Source: Clostridium acetobutylicum ATCC 824
GTDB taxonomy: Bacteria; Bacillota; Clostridia; Clostridiales; Clostridiaceae
Assembly (NCBI RefSeq): GCF_000008765.1
Contig: NC_003030.1
Coordinates: forward strand, 1,832,001 to 1,896,000
Length of the DNA: 64,000 bases
Reading direction: 5' to 3'
Made by a program: the position numbers and the translations under genes. Below are positions 36,105-44,781 of this stretch, one piece after another. Below the pieces are notes generated by a model. That model did not search any database, was not told where the DNA came from, and saw nothing but the letters and a program-made list of their open reading frames with translations. How positions within the stretch are numbered: position 1 is the first letter of the stretch; each line of letters begins with the position of its first letter.

Positions 36105-37301
36105 ATGGAAGTTAAGAATGTAGTCATTGGTGTAAGCGGAGGAATAGCAGTATATAAAGCACTTGATGTTATAAGCCGTTTAAAAAAAGCAGACTTTGGA
36201 GTAGATGTTATAATGACGAATTCAGCTTCTAAGTTTGTAACACCATTAAGTTTTCAAAGTTTAAGTGGAAATAAAGTTATAAATGATATGTTCGAAGAAC
36301 CAAAATCATGGGAAATTCAGCACATATCTTTGGCAAAGAAAGCTGATATATTAGTTGTGGTACCAGCTACAGCAAATATAATAGGCAAGGTTGCAAATGG
36401 AATAGCTGATGACATGCTTTCTACAACTATAATGGCAGCATATGGTAGATGCCCTATTGTATTTGCTCCTGCAATGAATACCAATATGTATAAAAATCCT
36501 ATTGTTCAAAATAACATAAAAAAATTAAAGGATTATGGGTATATTTTTATAGAACCTGAAAAGGGAAGATTGGCATGCGGGGATGTTGGAGAAGGAAAGC
36601 TTGCTGATACAGAACTTATTTATGAAAATATCAAAAGTCTTTTATATAATAAAAGGGATTTAGCTGGCAAAAAAGTTATGGTTACAGCAGGTCCTACTAT
36701 AGCGCCAATTGATCCTGTACGATTTATAACCAATCATTCTACAGGTAAAATGGGATATGCTATTGCTGAAGAAGCAAGAGATAGAGGTGCTGAGGTTACA
36801 CTTATAAGTGGAGAAACAAGCCTAAAACCTCCTTTTGGTGTTGATTTTATTAAAGTGTCCACCAATTCTGAGATGATGGAGAAGGTTTTAGAAAAATTTA
36901 GCGGCAGCGATATAGTCATAAAATCAGCAGCAGTAGCTGATTATAAAGCTAAAAATTACAGTGAATTAAAAATTAAAAAAGCCAGTGATAATTTAAATAT
37001 AGAATTTGTAAAAGACAATGATATACTAAAAAAATTAGGTGAGATTAAAAAACACCAGATTTTAGTTGGTTTTGCAGCAGAAAGCAATGATTTAATTGAA
37101 AATGCTTATGGCAAATTAACTAGAAAAAATTTAGATTACATAGTAGCAAATGATATTTTATCGAAGGATGCAGGATTTGCTAGTGATGAAAATAGAGTTG
37201 TCATATTGGGCAGTGATGGAAGCAAACTTGAGCTAGATAAAATGTCCAAAAGAAAAGTTGCAGAGAATTTGTTTGATTTATTAAGTAAAAAGCGCAGTTA
37301 G
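36105..37301 (+). CDS. coaBC: Bifunctional phosphopantothenoylcysteine decarboxylase/synthetase CoaBC
   Basis: CoaBC carries out two steps of coenzyme A synthesis: joining cysteine to phosphopantothenate and decarboxylating the product with FMN. The N-terminal CoaC half has VSGGIAVYKALDVISRL, the catalytic-histidine region EIQHISLAKKAD, PAMNTNMY, and the catalytic Cys158 in RLACGDVGEG. The C-terminal CoaB half has VTAGPTIAPIDPVRFITN and IKSAAVADYK. It has 398 residues. Its stop codon lies inside a terminator hairpin. Confidence 0.95.
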   Translation: MEVKNVVIGVSGGIAVYKALDVISRLKKADFGVDVIMTNSASKFVTPLSFQSLSGNKVINDMFEEPKSWEIQHISLAKKADILVVVPATANIIGKVANGIADDMLSTTIMAAYGRCPIVFAPAMNTNMYKNPIVQNNIKKLKDYGYIFIEPEKGRLACGDVGEGKLADTELIYENIKSLLYNKRDLAGKKVMVTAGPTIAPIDPVRFITNHSTGKMGYAIAEEARDRGAEVTLISGETSLKPPFGVDFIKVSTNSEMMEKVLEKFSGSDIVIKSAAVADYKAKNYSELKIKKASDNLNIEFVKDNDILKKLGEIKKHQILVGFAAESNDLIENAYGKLTRKNLDYIVANDILSKDAGFASDENRVVILGSDGSKLELDKMSKRKVAENLFDLLSKKRS

Positions 37302-37309
37302 CGCTTTTT
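37287..37309 (+). terminator. Intrinsic terminator overlapping the coaBC stop codon
   Basis: AAAAAGCGC (37287-37295) and GCGCTTTTT (37301-37309) form nine perfect pairs around AGTTA. The TAG stop (37299-37301) sits in the loop. priA starts 20 bases later, so its transcription must read through or begin elsewhere. Confidence 0.7.
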
Positions 37310-37328
37310 CTTGTTAAAGGGTGATATA

Positions 37329-39530
37329 GTGTATAATTTTGCAGGCATTATAATAAATAATGAAGTTGCATCACTTGATAGAATTTTTACTTATGAAATT
37401 CCAGAAGAATTAAAGGAAAGCATAAAAGTAGGTCAGCTTGTTAAGGTACCTTTTGGAAACTCAAATAAAAGACTTTATGGTTTTGTCTTTGATCTTAAGC
37501 TTGAAAATCAAGGCAAAATTAAATTGAAGAAGATAGCATCTATAGAAAGTGATGAGCCTCTTATAACAGATAAAGATATGCAGCTAATTGAAAATATGAA
37601 AAAGAAGTATTTGTGTACCTATATCGAATGTATAAGGCTTATAATACCTACTGGAATTATGAAGGGTATGAAGCCAAAAACAACAGATGTAGTTTTTTTA
37701 AACGGCAGTTTGCCTGATAACCTAAAAAAGGATAAGTATGAAAGCATATATAAAATAGTAGAACAAAATAATGGTATGTATAATAGAAGCCAATTAAGCA
37801 AGAAATTCAATATTTCAGTATCCTCCATTAATACTATGATAAAATATGGAGCATTAACTATATCAGAAAAGGTTTTAACAAGATATGACAGCAGGGTATA
37901 TGATGTATATGGTGAAAAAAAGCTTAATGATTTTCAAGAAGATGCTGTTAATACAATACTGTATTCGAATAAAAGAAAATTTTTAATTCATGGTGTTACT
38001 GGAAGTGGAAAGACGGAAATATACATGCATCTAGTAAAAAAGATGATTGAGGATAATAAGCAGTCGATTATCTTAGTTCCTGAAATTTCTCTTACACCTC
38101 AGATGATAGAAAGATTTAAGGGAAGATTTGGGCTAAATGTTGCTGTTTTTCACAGTAAGCTTTCAGATGGAGAAAGATATGATGAATGGATTAGAGTAAA
38201 AAATGGTGAGGTTAAGGTAGCTGTTGGAGCTAGATCCGCACTTTTTTTACCATTTGATAAGTTGGGTTTAATTGTAATAGATGAAGAACATGAAGGCAGT
38301 TACAAATCAGAAAGTGATCCTAAGTACAATGCAATAGAAGTTGCTGAAATGAAAAGTGCAATAGAAGATTGTATTCTTGTTTTGGGATCGGCAACTCCGG
38401 CTGTAGAAACCTATTATAAAACCTTAAAGGAAGATTATGATCTGATAACACTAAAAAACAGGGCTGATGGTGCTCTTATGCCAGAAGTATCAGTTGTTGA
38501 TATGAGAGAAGAATTAAGAGAAAACAATAAATCTATATTTAGCAGAGCCTTGTATGAAAGCATTTTAGAGACGCTTGAGAGAAAAGAACAAATTATACTT
38601 TTTCTCAATAGGAGAGGATATTCAACCTTTGTTTCCTGTAGAAAATGTGGTTATGTTTTTAAGTGCAAAAATTGCGATGTTTCAATGACTTATCACAATA
38701 ATAAGGGATATCTGATATGCCACTACTGCGGAAGCACTCAAAGAATTCCTTCAGTGTGTCCTAAGTGCGGTAGCAAGTATGTTAAGTATTTTGGAGCAGG
38801 AACAGAGAGGATAGAAAGAGAGATAAAAAGGCTTTTTCCAAATGCAAGAACTGTAAGAATGGATAGGGATACTACCGTAAAAAAAGATTCCTATGAAAGA
38901 ATATATAATGGCTTCAAGAACAAAGAATATGATATTTTGATAGGTACTCAAATGATTGCTAAGGGACTAGATTTTAAGGATGTTACTTTAGTTGGAGTAG
39001 TAGCTGCGGATCTCACCTTGAATTTGCCAGATTACAGGGCAGGGGAAAGAACTTTTCAACTCCTGTGTCAGGTTAGTGGAAGAGCAGGCAGAGGCAGTAA
39101 AAAAGGTAAAGTAGTAATTCAAACCTATTCACCGGAAAGCTATGCTATAAGATTTTCATCTACAAACGATTATAGAAGCTTTTTTAAAGAGGAAATTAAA
39201 TTAAGACATGACATGGATTATCCACCTTTTAATAAACTACTTCTTCTAAATTTTAGTTCTAAAAATGAACAATTGTTAATAAAAAATATACAAATAGTTG
39301 GTGATTTTTTAAAAAATAAAGCAAAGGAATATAGTAATATTTATGTATTAGGTCCATGCCCATCGCCAATATCCAAAATCAATGAAGCCTATAGATGGCA
39401 AATTGTATTAAAAGGCGATATAACTTATGAAGTAGCCTGCTTTATAAAAAAATCTATTTATGAATTGTTAAAAAAAGTTTATAATAATATAAGAGTTTCA
39501 TTAGATATAAACCCATTGAGTTTATTATAA
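37329..39530 (+). CDS. priA: Primosomal replication restart helicase PriA
   Basis: PriA recognises stalled forks and reloads the replicative helicase. The start is GTG 37329 behind AAAGGGTGATATA, giving YNFAGIIINNEVASLDRIFT. TTG 37311 would begin right at the end of the preceding terminator. The helicase core has GVTGSGKTEIYM, DEEHEGSYKSE and GSATPAVETYY. Eight cysteines in the segment CRKCGYVFKCKNC to CPKCGSKY form the two zinc sites. It has 733 residues, slightly short but normal for Clostridia. Confidence 0.95.
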   Translation: MYNFAGIIINNEVASLDRIFTYEIPEELKESIKVGQLVKVPFGNSNKRLYGFVFDLKLENQGKIKLKKIASIESDEPLITDKDMQLIENMKKKYLCTYIECIRLIIPTGIMKGMKPKTTDVVFLNGSLPDNLKKDKYESIYKIVEQNNGMYNRSQLSKKFNISVSSINTMIKYGALTISEKVLTRYDSRVYDVYGEKKLNDFQEDAVNTILYSNKRKFLIHGVTGSGKTEIYMHLVKKMIEDNKQSIILVPEISLTPQMIERFKGRFGLNVAVFHSKLSDGERYDEWIRVKNGEVKVAVGARSALFLPFDKLGLIVIDEEHEGSYKSESDPKYNAIEVAEMKSAIEDCILVLGSATPAVETYYKTLKEDYDLITLKNRADGALMPEVSVVDMREELRENNKSIFSRALYESILETLERKEQIILFLNRRGYSTFVSCRKCGYVFKCKNCDVSMTYHNNKGYLICHYCGSTQRIPSVCPKCGSKYVKYFGAGTERIEREIKRLFPNARTVRMDRDTTVKKDSYERIYNGFKNKEYDILIGTQMIAKGLDFKDVTLVGVVAADLTLNLPDYRAGERTFQLLCQVSGRAGRGSKKGKVVIQTYSPESYAIRFSSTNDYRSFFKEEIKLRHDMDYPPFNKLLLLNFSSKNEQLLIKNIQIVGDFLKNKAKEYSNIYVLGPCPSPISKINEAYRWQIVLKGDITYEVACFIKKSIYELLKKVYNNIRVSLDINPLSLL

Positions 39531-39548
39531 TATTTTGGAGGTAATGTA

Positions 39549-40001
39549 ATGGCAATACGTAGTATAAGAAAGTATGGGGACGAATTATTAAGAAAAAAAA
39601 GTAGAAAAGTAGAAAAGATAGATAAGAGATTATTAACTCTTATAGATGATATGTTTGAAACCATGTATAATGCAGATGGAGTAGGTCTTGCAGCTCCACA
39701 GGTTGGTATATTAAAAAGACTTGTAGTAATAGATGTAGGAGAAGGTCCTGTTGTACTAATAAATCCTGAAATATTAGAGACAAGTGGAAAAGCTGTAGAT
39801 GTAGAAGGCTGCCTAAGTATTCCAGAAAGACAAGGAGAAGTTGAAAGACCAACATATGTTAAGGCAAAAGCTCTAAATGAAAAAGGAGAAGAAATTGTAA
39901 TTGAAGCAGAAGATTTATTTGCAAGAGCTATATGCCATGAAACAGATCATTTAAATGGAGTTTTATTTGTAGATAAATTAGCTGAAAGTGAGGGAAATTA
40001 A
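39549..40001 (+). CDS. def: Peptide deformylase
   Basis: Def removes the formyl group from nascent N-terminal methionine. All three motifs are present: [10 protein letters not shown] near residue 43, EGCLSIP near 88 (metal-ligand Cys), and HETDH at 130-134. It has 150 residues. TTGGAGGTAATGTA precedes ATG 39549. Its stop adjoins fmt, whose product adds the formyl group to the initiator tRNA, the classic def-fmt pair. Confidence 0.96.
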   Translation: MAIRSIRKYGDELLRKKSRKVEKIDKRLLTLIDDMFETMYNADGVGLAAPQVGILKRLVVIDVGEGPVVLINPEILETSGKAVDVEGCLSIPERQGEVERPTYVKAKALNEKGEEIVIEAEDLFARAICHETDHLNGVLFVDKLAESEGN

Positions 40002-40004
40002 TTG

Positions 40005-40934
40005 TTGAAAATTGTGTTTATGGGAACACCGGAATTTTCAGTACCCTCCCTTGAGAAACTTATAGAAAATTATGATGTAAGGGCTGTTTTGACGCAGCCA
40101 GATAAGCCTAAGGGACGTGGGAAAAAGCTAGCTATGTCTGAGGTTAAAGAAGTAGCAGTTAAAAACAATATTCCAGTGTTTCAACCAGTTAAATTAAAAA
40201 ATGATATTGAAGTTATAAATAAATTAAAAGAAATAGCACCAGATTTTATAGTAGTTGTGGCATTTGGTCAAATTTTATCAAAGGAAGTTCTTGATATACC
40301 TAAGTATGCATGTATAAATCTGCATGCATCTCTTTTGCCAAATTATAGAGGCGCTGCACCTATAAATTGGGCAATTATAAATGGAGAAACAAAGACAGGA
40401 AATACAACTATGATTATGGCTGAAGGATTGGATACAGGTGATATGCTTCTTAAGGATGAAGTTGATATAAAAAGAGATATGACAGCAGGTGAACTTCATG
40501 ATATTTTGATGAATAGAGGAGCAGATCTTCTTGTAAAAACCATAGATGAATTTTCAAAAGGAAACATTAAACCAGAAAAACAAGGTGAGCCAGAAACGGA
40601 TTATGCTGCTATGTTATCCAAGGATACTGGAAAAATAAATTGGAATGATAAAAGCGAAAGAATATATAACCTTATAAGAGGATTAAACCCATGGCCTCTT
40701 GCGTATTCTAGTTATAATGATAAGGTTATGAAAATTCACGAAGCTAAAATATTAGATGCTGCACCTGAAGGAGAACCAGGTCTTATAACTAATGTAGATA
40801 ACAATGGAATAGAAGTTAATTCATCAGATGGAAAGATTTTAATTACAAAAATTCAGTTTCCAGGTAAAAAATCTATGAATGTTGGGGAATATATAAGAGG
40901 AAACAATATTGATAAGGGAGTTATTTTAAAGTAA
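40005..40934 (+). CDS. fmt: Methionyl-tRNA formyltransferase
   Basis: Fmt formylates Met-tRNA(fMet) with 10-formyltetrahydrofolate. The start is TTG 40005 (or TTG 40002), with AGGGA at 39991. The later one gives the family start [18 protein letters not shown]. Conserved motifs include [31 protein letters not shown] (catalytic Asn-His) and GLDTGDML. It has 309 residues, normal for the family. Confidence 0.95.
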   Translation: MKIVFMGTPEFSVPSLEKLIENYDVRAVLTQPDKPKGRGKKLAMSEVKEVAVKNNIPVFQPVKLKNDIEVINKLKEIAPDFIVVVAFGQILSKEVLDIPKYACINLHASLLPNYRGAAPINWAIINGETKTGNTTMIMAEGLDTGDMLLKDEVDIKRDMTAGELHDILMNRGADLLVKTIDEFSKGNIKPEKQGEPETDYAAMLSKDTGKINWNDKSERIYNLIRGLNPWPLAYSSYNDKVMKIHEAKILDAAPEGEPGLITNVDNNGIEVNSSDGKILITKIQFPGKKSMNVGEYIRGNNIDKGVILK

Positions 40935-40953
40935 AAGGTTAGGAGGTTTTATA

Positions 40954-41637
40954 ATGCCGTTCTATTTTGATCCTAGTTTTATAATACTGATACCAGCTTT
41001 AATAATATCTTTTGCAGCACAATCACAAATAAGCTCTACCTTTAACAAATATTCAAAGGTAATTGGGTTAAATGGCTATACTGGAGCAGATGTTGCCAGG
41101 ATGCTTTTAAATTCAAATGGTCTTAGTGATATTCCAGTAGAGATCATACCGGGAAAGTTAACAGATCATTATGATCCTAAAAATAGAGTTATGAGACTTT
41201 CTGAGGAGGTTTATTATGGGACTTCTGTTGCTTCAATTGGTGTAGCAGCTCATGAGACTGGTCACGCTTTTCAGCATAAAGCGCATTATGCCCCTCTTGA
41301 AATCAGAAACACTATAGTGCCAGCTGTAAACATAAGTTCTAATGCTTCTTGGGTTTTGTTCTTTTTAGGAATTGTGTTTGGTATACCGGCATTTGCCAAA
41401 ATAGGAGTAGCTCTTTTTGCAGCAGTGGTGCTTTTTAATTTGATAACGCTTCCTGTTGAATTTGATGCTTCTTCAAGGGCACTTAAACTTCTAGAAAATA
41501 AGGGAATACTTTATCATAACGAGATTAAAGGTGCACGTGCTGTTCTAAATGCAGCAGCAATGACATATGTTGCAGCCGCTCTCATGGCGATTTCTCAACT
41601 TATAAGACTTATAATAATAAGTAGGAATAGAGATTAA
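40954..41637 (+). CDS. YugP-family zinc-dependent membrane protease
   Basis: The 227-residue protein has a membrane helix at each end and in the middle (about residues 6-25, 125-165, 200-220). The zinc-protease motif HETGH is at residues 100-104 within GVAAHETGHAFQH. This is the YugP/DUF2268-like membrane metalloprotease family, whose physiological substrate I do not know. TTAGGAGGTTTTATA precedes ATG 40954. It lies between fmt and rsmB, a spot it occupies in many Clostridia. Confidence 0.85.
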   Translation: MPFYFDPSFIILIPALIISFAAQSQISSTFNKYSKVIGLNGYTGADVARMLLNSNGLSDIPVEIIPGKLTDHYDPKNRVMRLSEEVYYGTSVASIGVAAHETGHAFQHKAHYAPLEIRNTIVPAVNISSNASWVLFFLGIVFGIPAFAKIGVALFAAVVLFNLITLPVEFDASSRALKLLENKGILYHNEIKGARAVLNAAAMTYVAAALMAISQLIRLIIISRNRD

Positions 41638-41651
41638 AAAGGAATGAAAAT

Positions 41652-42977
41652 ATGAATAATACGAGAAAAATTGTTCTTGATGTTTTAAATAAAGTTCTTT
41701 CTCATGATGGATTTTCAAATATAGTATTAAATAAGGCATTAAAAGGCGAGGAAATATCATCTAAAGATAAAGGTCTTGTAACAGAAATAGTATATGGTAC
41801 TATAAAATATAAATATAGTATTGATATTATAATAAGTAAGTTTGTAAAGACAAAAATAAATAAAATAGATAAAAGAGTTCTTAATGTTTTAAGGATGTCT
41901 ATATATCAAATCAGGTATCTTGATAAAATTCCAGATTTTGCTGCTGTAAATGAAGCAGTGAATATCACTAAAAAATACATATCCTTAAAATCATCTAAAT
42001 TTGTAAATGCTGTTCTTAGAAATTATCTTAGAAATCCTAACATTGCCTTTTATAATAAAGATAATTCTGTAGAGAAGCTTTGCTTTAATTACTCTTTTGA
42101 ACCGTGGATGGTAAAGTTTTTTTTAAAGCAGTATAAGAATAAAGCAGAAGAAATTCTAAAAGGACTTAATGAAAATCCTTCTATTACTATAAGAGTGAAT
42201 AGGTTAAAAACATCACATAAAGAATTATGGAATGAACTTGAAAAGCTTGATTATAATATTGAAGAAGGGTACATTTTAAAAGATGCCATAAGGATTAAAA
42301 AAGGCCACAGCATCGAAAATAATCCTCTATTTGTCAGGGGAGAGTTTACTGTTCAAGATGAAAGTGCTATGTTAGTATCAGAGTGCATGGATATTAAAGA
42401 AAATCTTGTAATATTTGATATGTGCAGTGCTCCTGGAGGAAAAACTACACATATGGGAGAATTGCTTAAAAATACTGGTACAATATATGCTTTTGATTTA
42501 CATGAAAGTAAGATAAAATTAATAAATGAAAATGCTAAGAGGCTAGGAGTAGAAAATATAAATGCTTCAGTTTTAGATGCCAGTTCTTATCATGATGATT
42601 TTGTAAATAAGGCTGATAGGATATTAGTAGATGCACCCTGCTCTGGTCTTGGCATAATAAGAAAAAAACCTGAGATAAAGTGGAATAAAAATATTAAAGA
42701 CTTAAAGGAACTCTCTGATATTCAAAAGAATATACTTCAAAACGCTTCACTTTACTTAAAGAAGGAAGGAATACTTCTTTACTCAACATGTACCCTAAAT
42801 AAGGATGAAAATGAAAAGAGTATAATTCAATTTTTGAAGAACAATCCTAATTTTAAAGTAGAACCTATAGAATTTGGAGAATTTCCAAACTTGATTTATT
42901 CTCCTTATGGAGTGACTATACTCCCAAATGAATATATGGATGGATTTTTTATGTGTAAGCTTAAAAAAACTAGGTAG
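41652..42977 (+). CDS. rsmB: 16S rRNA (cytosine-967-C5) methyltransferase RsmB
   Basis: RsmB (Sun/Fmu) methylates C967 of 16S rRNA. An N-terminal NusB-like RNA-binding domain (residues 1-140, with RVLNVLRMSIYQIRYL) is followed by the SAM domain. DMCSAPGGKTTHMGE is motif I, DAPCSGLGIIRKKPEIKW holds one catalytic cysteine, and STCTLNKDENE the other. It has 441 residues. def-fmt-rsmB-rlmN-prpC-prkC-rsgA-rpe is the usual Firmicute order. Confidence 0.95.
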   Translation: MNNTRKIVLDVLNKVLSHDGFSNIVLNKALKGEEISSKDKGLVTEIVYGTIKYKYSIDIIISKFVKTKINKIDKRVLNVLRMSIYQIRYLDKIPDFAAVNEAVNITKKYISLKSSKFVNAVLRNYLRNPNIAFYNKDNSVEKLCFNYSFEPWMVKFFLKQYKNKAEEILKGLNENPSITIRVNRLKTSHKELWNELEKLDYNIEEGYILKDAIRIKKGHSIENNPLFVRGEFTVQDESAMLVSECMDIKENLVIFDMCSAPGGKTTHMGELLKNTGTIYAFDLHESKIKLINENAKRLGVENINASVLDASSYHDDFVNKADRILVDAPCSGLGIIRKKPEIKWNKNIKDLKELSDIQKNILQNASLYLKKEGILLYSTCTLNKDENEKSIIQFLKNNPNFKVEPIEFGEFPNLIYSPYGVTILPNEYMDGFFMCKLKKTR

Positions 42978-42989
42978 GTGAGACCTTAA

Positions 42990-44027
42990 TTGGAAAATAT
43001 TTTAGATTACAATGAAGCTGAACTCAAGCAGTGGATGGACAAAAATGGGGAAAAGACTTTTAGAGCTAAGCAGTTTTTTGATTGGATATATAATGGTACT
43101 TTCGATTTTAAAGATATGAAAAATCTGCCTCAAAGCACAAGAGAAAGACTAGAAAAAAATTTTTATATTGGCATGCCGAGTGTTGTTAAGAGGCTTAACT
43201 CAAAAAAAGGTGATACTGTAAAGTTTCTGTTTAGATATAATGATGGAAATATAATAGAGTGTGTTGTCATGAAATACGATTACGGTAACTCTATATGTAT
43301 TTCTACTCAGGTAGGCTGTAGAATGGGTTGCAGCTTTTGTGCTTCAACTATAGGAGGAAGAGTTAGGGATTTAACTTCTGGAGAAATTTTAGCTCAAATA
43401 TTAAAGGCTCAGAAAGAAATTGGTGAGAGAATATCAAATATAGTTCTAATGGGAAGTGGTGAACCTCTAGACAATTATGACAATGTTATTAAATTTATAA
43501 GGATTGTAAATTCTGAAAAAGGGCTTAATATAGGTCAAAGGCACATAACTCTATCTACATGTGGCATAGTTCCTAGAATATACGATTTAATGAAGGAAAA
43601 TCTTCAAATAACATTGGCAATTTCTCTTCACGCTTCTGACGATGAGACTAGAAAAAAGATAATGCCTATAGCAAATAGATACTCTATTTCGGAAATTATT
43701 GACTGCTGTAAAAAATACTCTGATTTTACAGGAAGAAGAATCACTTTTGAATATTCACTTGTCAAGGATGTAAATGATGATAAAGAGAGTGCAAAAAAGT
43801 TAGGGGAACTTCTTTCTGGTATGCTTTGTCATGTTAATTTAATTCCAGTTAATACTGTTAATGAGACTTCTTATGAAAAACCCGAAAGTTCTAAAATTAA
43901 AAAGTTTTGTGACACACTTTTAAAATATAAAATAGAAAGTACTATAAGAAAAGAAATGGGAGCAGATATAAATGCCGCTTGTGGACAGCTTAGAAGAAAT
44001 TATATTGAAGAAAGTGAAGGGAAATAA
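42990..44027 (+). CDS. rlmN: 23S rRNA/tRNA adenine-C2 methyltransferase RlmN
   Basis: RlmN is a radical SAM enzyme that methylates A2503 of 23S rRNA and A37 of some tRNAs. The start is TTG 42990 behind TAGGTAGGTGAGACC. The radical SAM cysteines CRMGCSFC are Cys110, Cys114 and Cys117. [14 protein letters not shown] is conserved, and ACGQLR near the C-terminus supplies the methyl-carrying cysteine. It has 345 residues. Confidence 0.96.
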   Translation: MENILDYNEAELKQWMDKNGEKTFRAKQFFDWIYNGTFDFKDMKNLPQSTRERLEKNFYIGMPSVVKRLNSKKGDTVKFLFRYNDGNIIECVVMKYDYGNSICISTQVGCRMGCSFCASTIGGRVRDLTSGEILAQILKAQKEIGERISNIVLMGSGEPLDNYDNVIKFIRIVNSEKGLNIGQRHITLSTCGIVPRIYDLMKENLQITLAISLHASDDETRKKIMPIANRYSISEIIDCCKKYSDFTGRRITFEYSLVKDVNDDKESAKKLGELLSGMLCHVNLIPVNTVNETSYEKPESSKIKKFCDTLLKYKIESTIRKEMGADINAACGQLRRNYIEESEGK

Positions 44028-44028
44028 T

Positions 44029-44781
44029 ATGAAAATGGTAGGAATGCTATCTGATATTGGCACAGTTAGAAAACTTAATGAAGACTATGTTGGTTACTAC
44101 GAAAATGATGACATAAGATTTTATGTTGTTGCTGATGGAATGGGTGGACATAATGCAGGTGAGGTTGCAAGTAAACTTGCTGTGGATTCAACTGTAAAAT
44201 ACATAAAGGAAATAAATAACATTAATTTATATGAACTTGGAGATGTACTTTCAAGTGCAATAAAATTTGCTAATGAACAGATTTATAGGAAATCAAAAGC
44301 GTCAGATGGACTAAGTGGTATGGGAACGACTATTACTGCTTGTTTAATTAAAGATAAAGACGCAGTTGTAGCGAACGTTGGGGATAGTAGTTGTTATTTT
44401 ATAAAAAGAGATGATATTATAAAAATAACAAAAGATCACTCTCTTGTACAGCAGCTTGTGGACAATGGAACAATAACGGAAAAGGAAGCACTTTCGCATC
44501 CTAATAAGAATATTATTACAAGAGCTCTTGGAACAGGGGAAGATGTGGATGTAGATATATTTGATGTTACACTAAATGATGTCTCTAAAGGAATACTTGC
44601 GACCGATGGGCTTACTAATGTAGTTGATACTCGAGAAATATATAATATAGTGCTAGAAAATGATAATATGGTGGCATGTCAAAAGTTAATTGAACTCAGC
44701 AAAGACAAAGGCAGCCGTGACAATATATCAGTTATTGTGTTTGAAGGAGAGTGTAAAGATGATAGGAACTGTGCTAAGTAA
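44029..44781 (+). CDS. prpC: Serine/threonine phosphatase PrpC (PP2C family)
   Basis: PrpC dephosphorylates targets of the PrkC kinase. ATG 44029, just behind GAAGGGAAATA, gives KMVGMLSDIGTVRKLNEDY at the N-terminus as in other PP2C-type Stp/PrpC proteins. The frame open from 43972 only reads through rlmN. Metal-binding motifs are VVADGMGGHNAGE, VVANVGDSSCYFI, LATDGLTNVV and GSRDNISVIV. It has 250 residues. Its 3' end overlaps prkC by 23 bases. Confidence 0.94.
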   Translation: MKMVGMLSDIGTVRKLNEDYVGYYENDDIRFYVVADGMGGHNAGEVASKLAVDSTVKYIKEINNINLYELGDVLSSAIKFANEQIYRKSKASDGLSGMGTTITACLIKDKDAVVANVGDSSCYFIKRDDIIKITKDHSLVQQLVDNGTITEKEALSHPNKNIITRALGTGEDVDVDIFDVTLNDVSKGILATDGLTNVVDTREIYNIVLENDNMVACQKLIELSKDKGSRDNISVIVFEGECKDDRNCAK

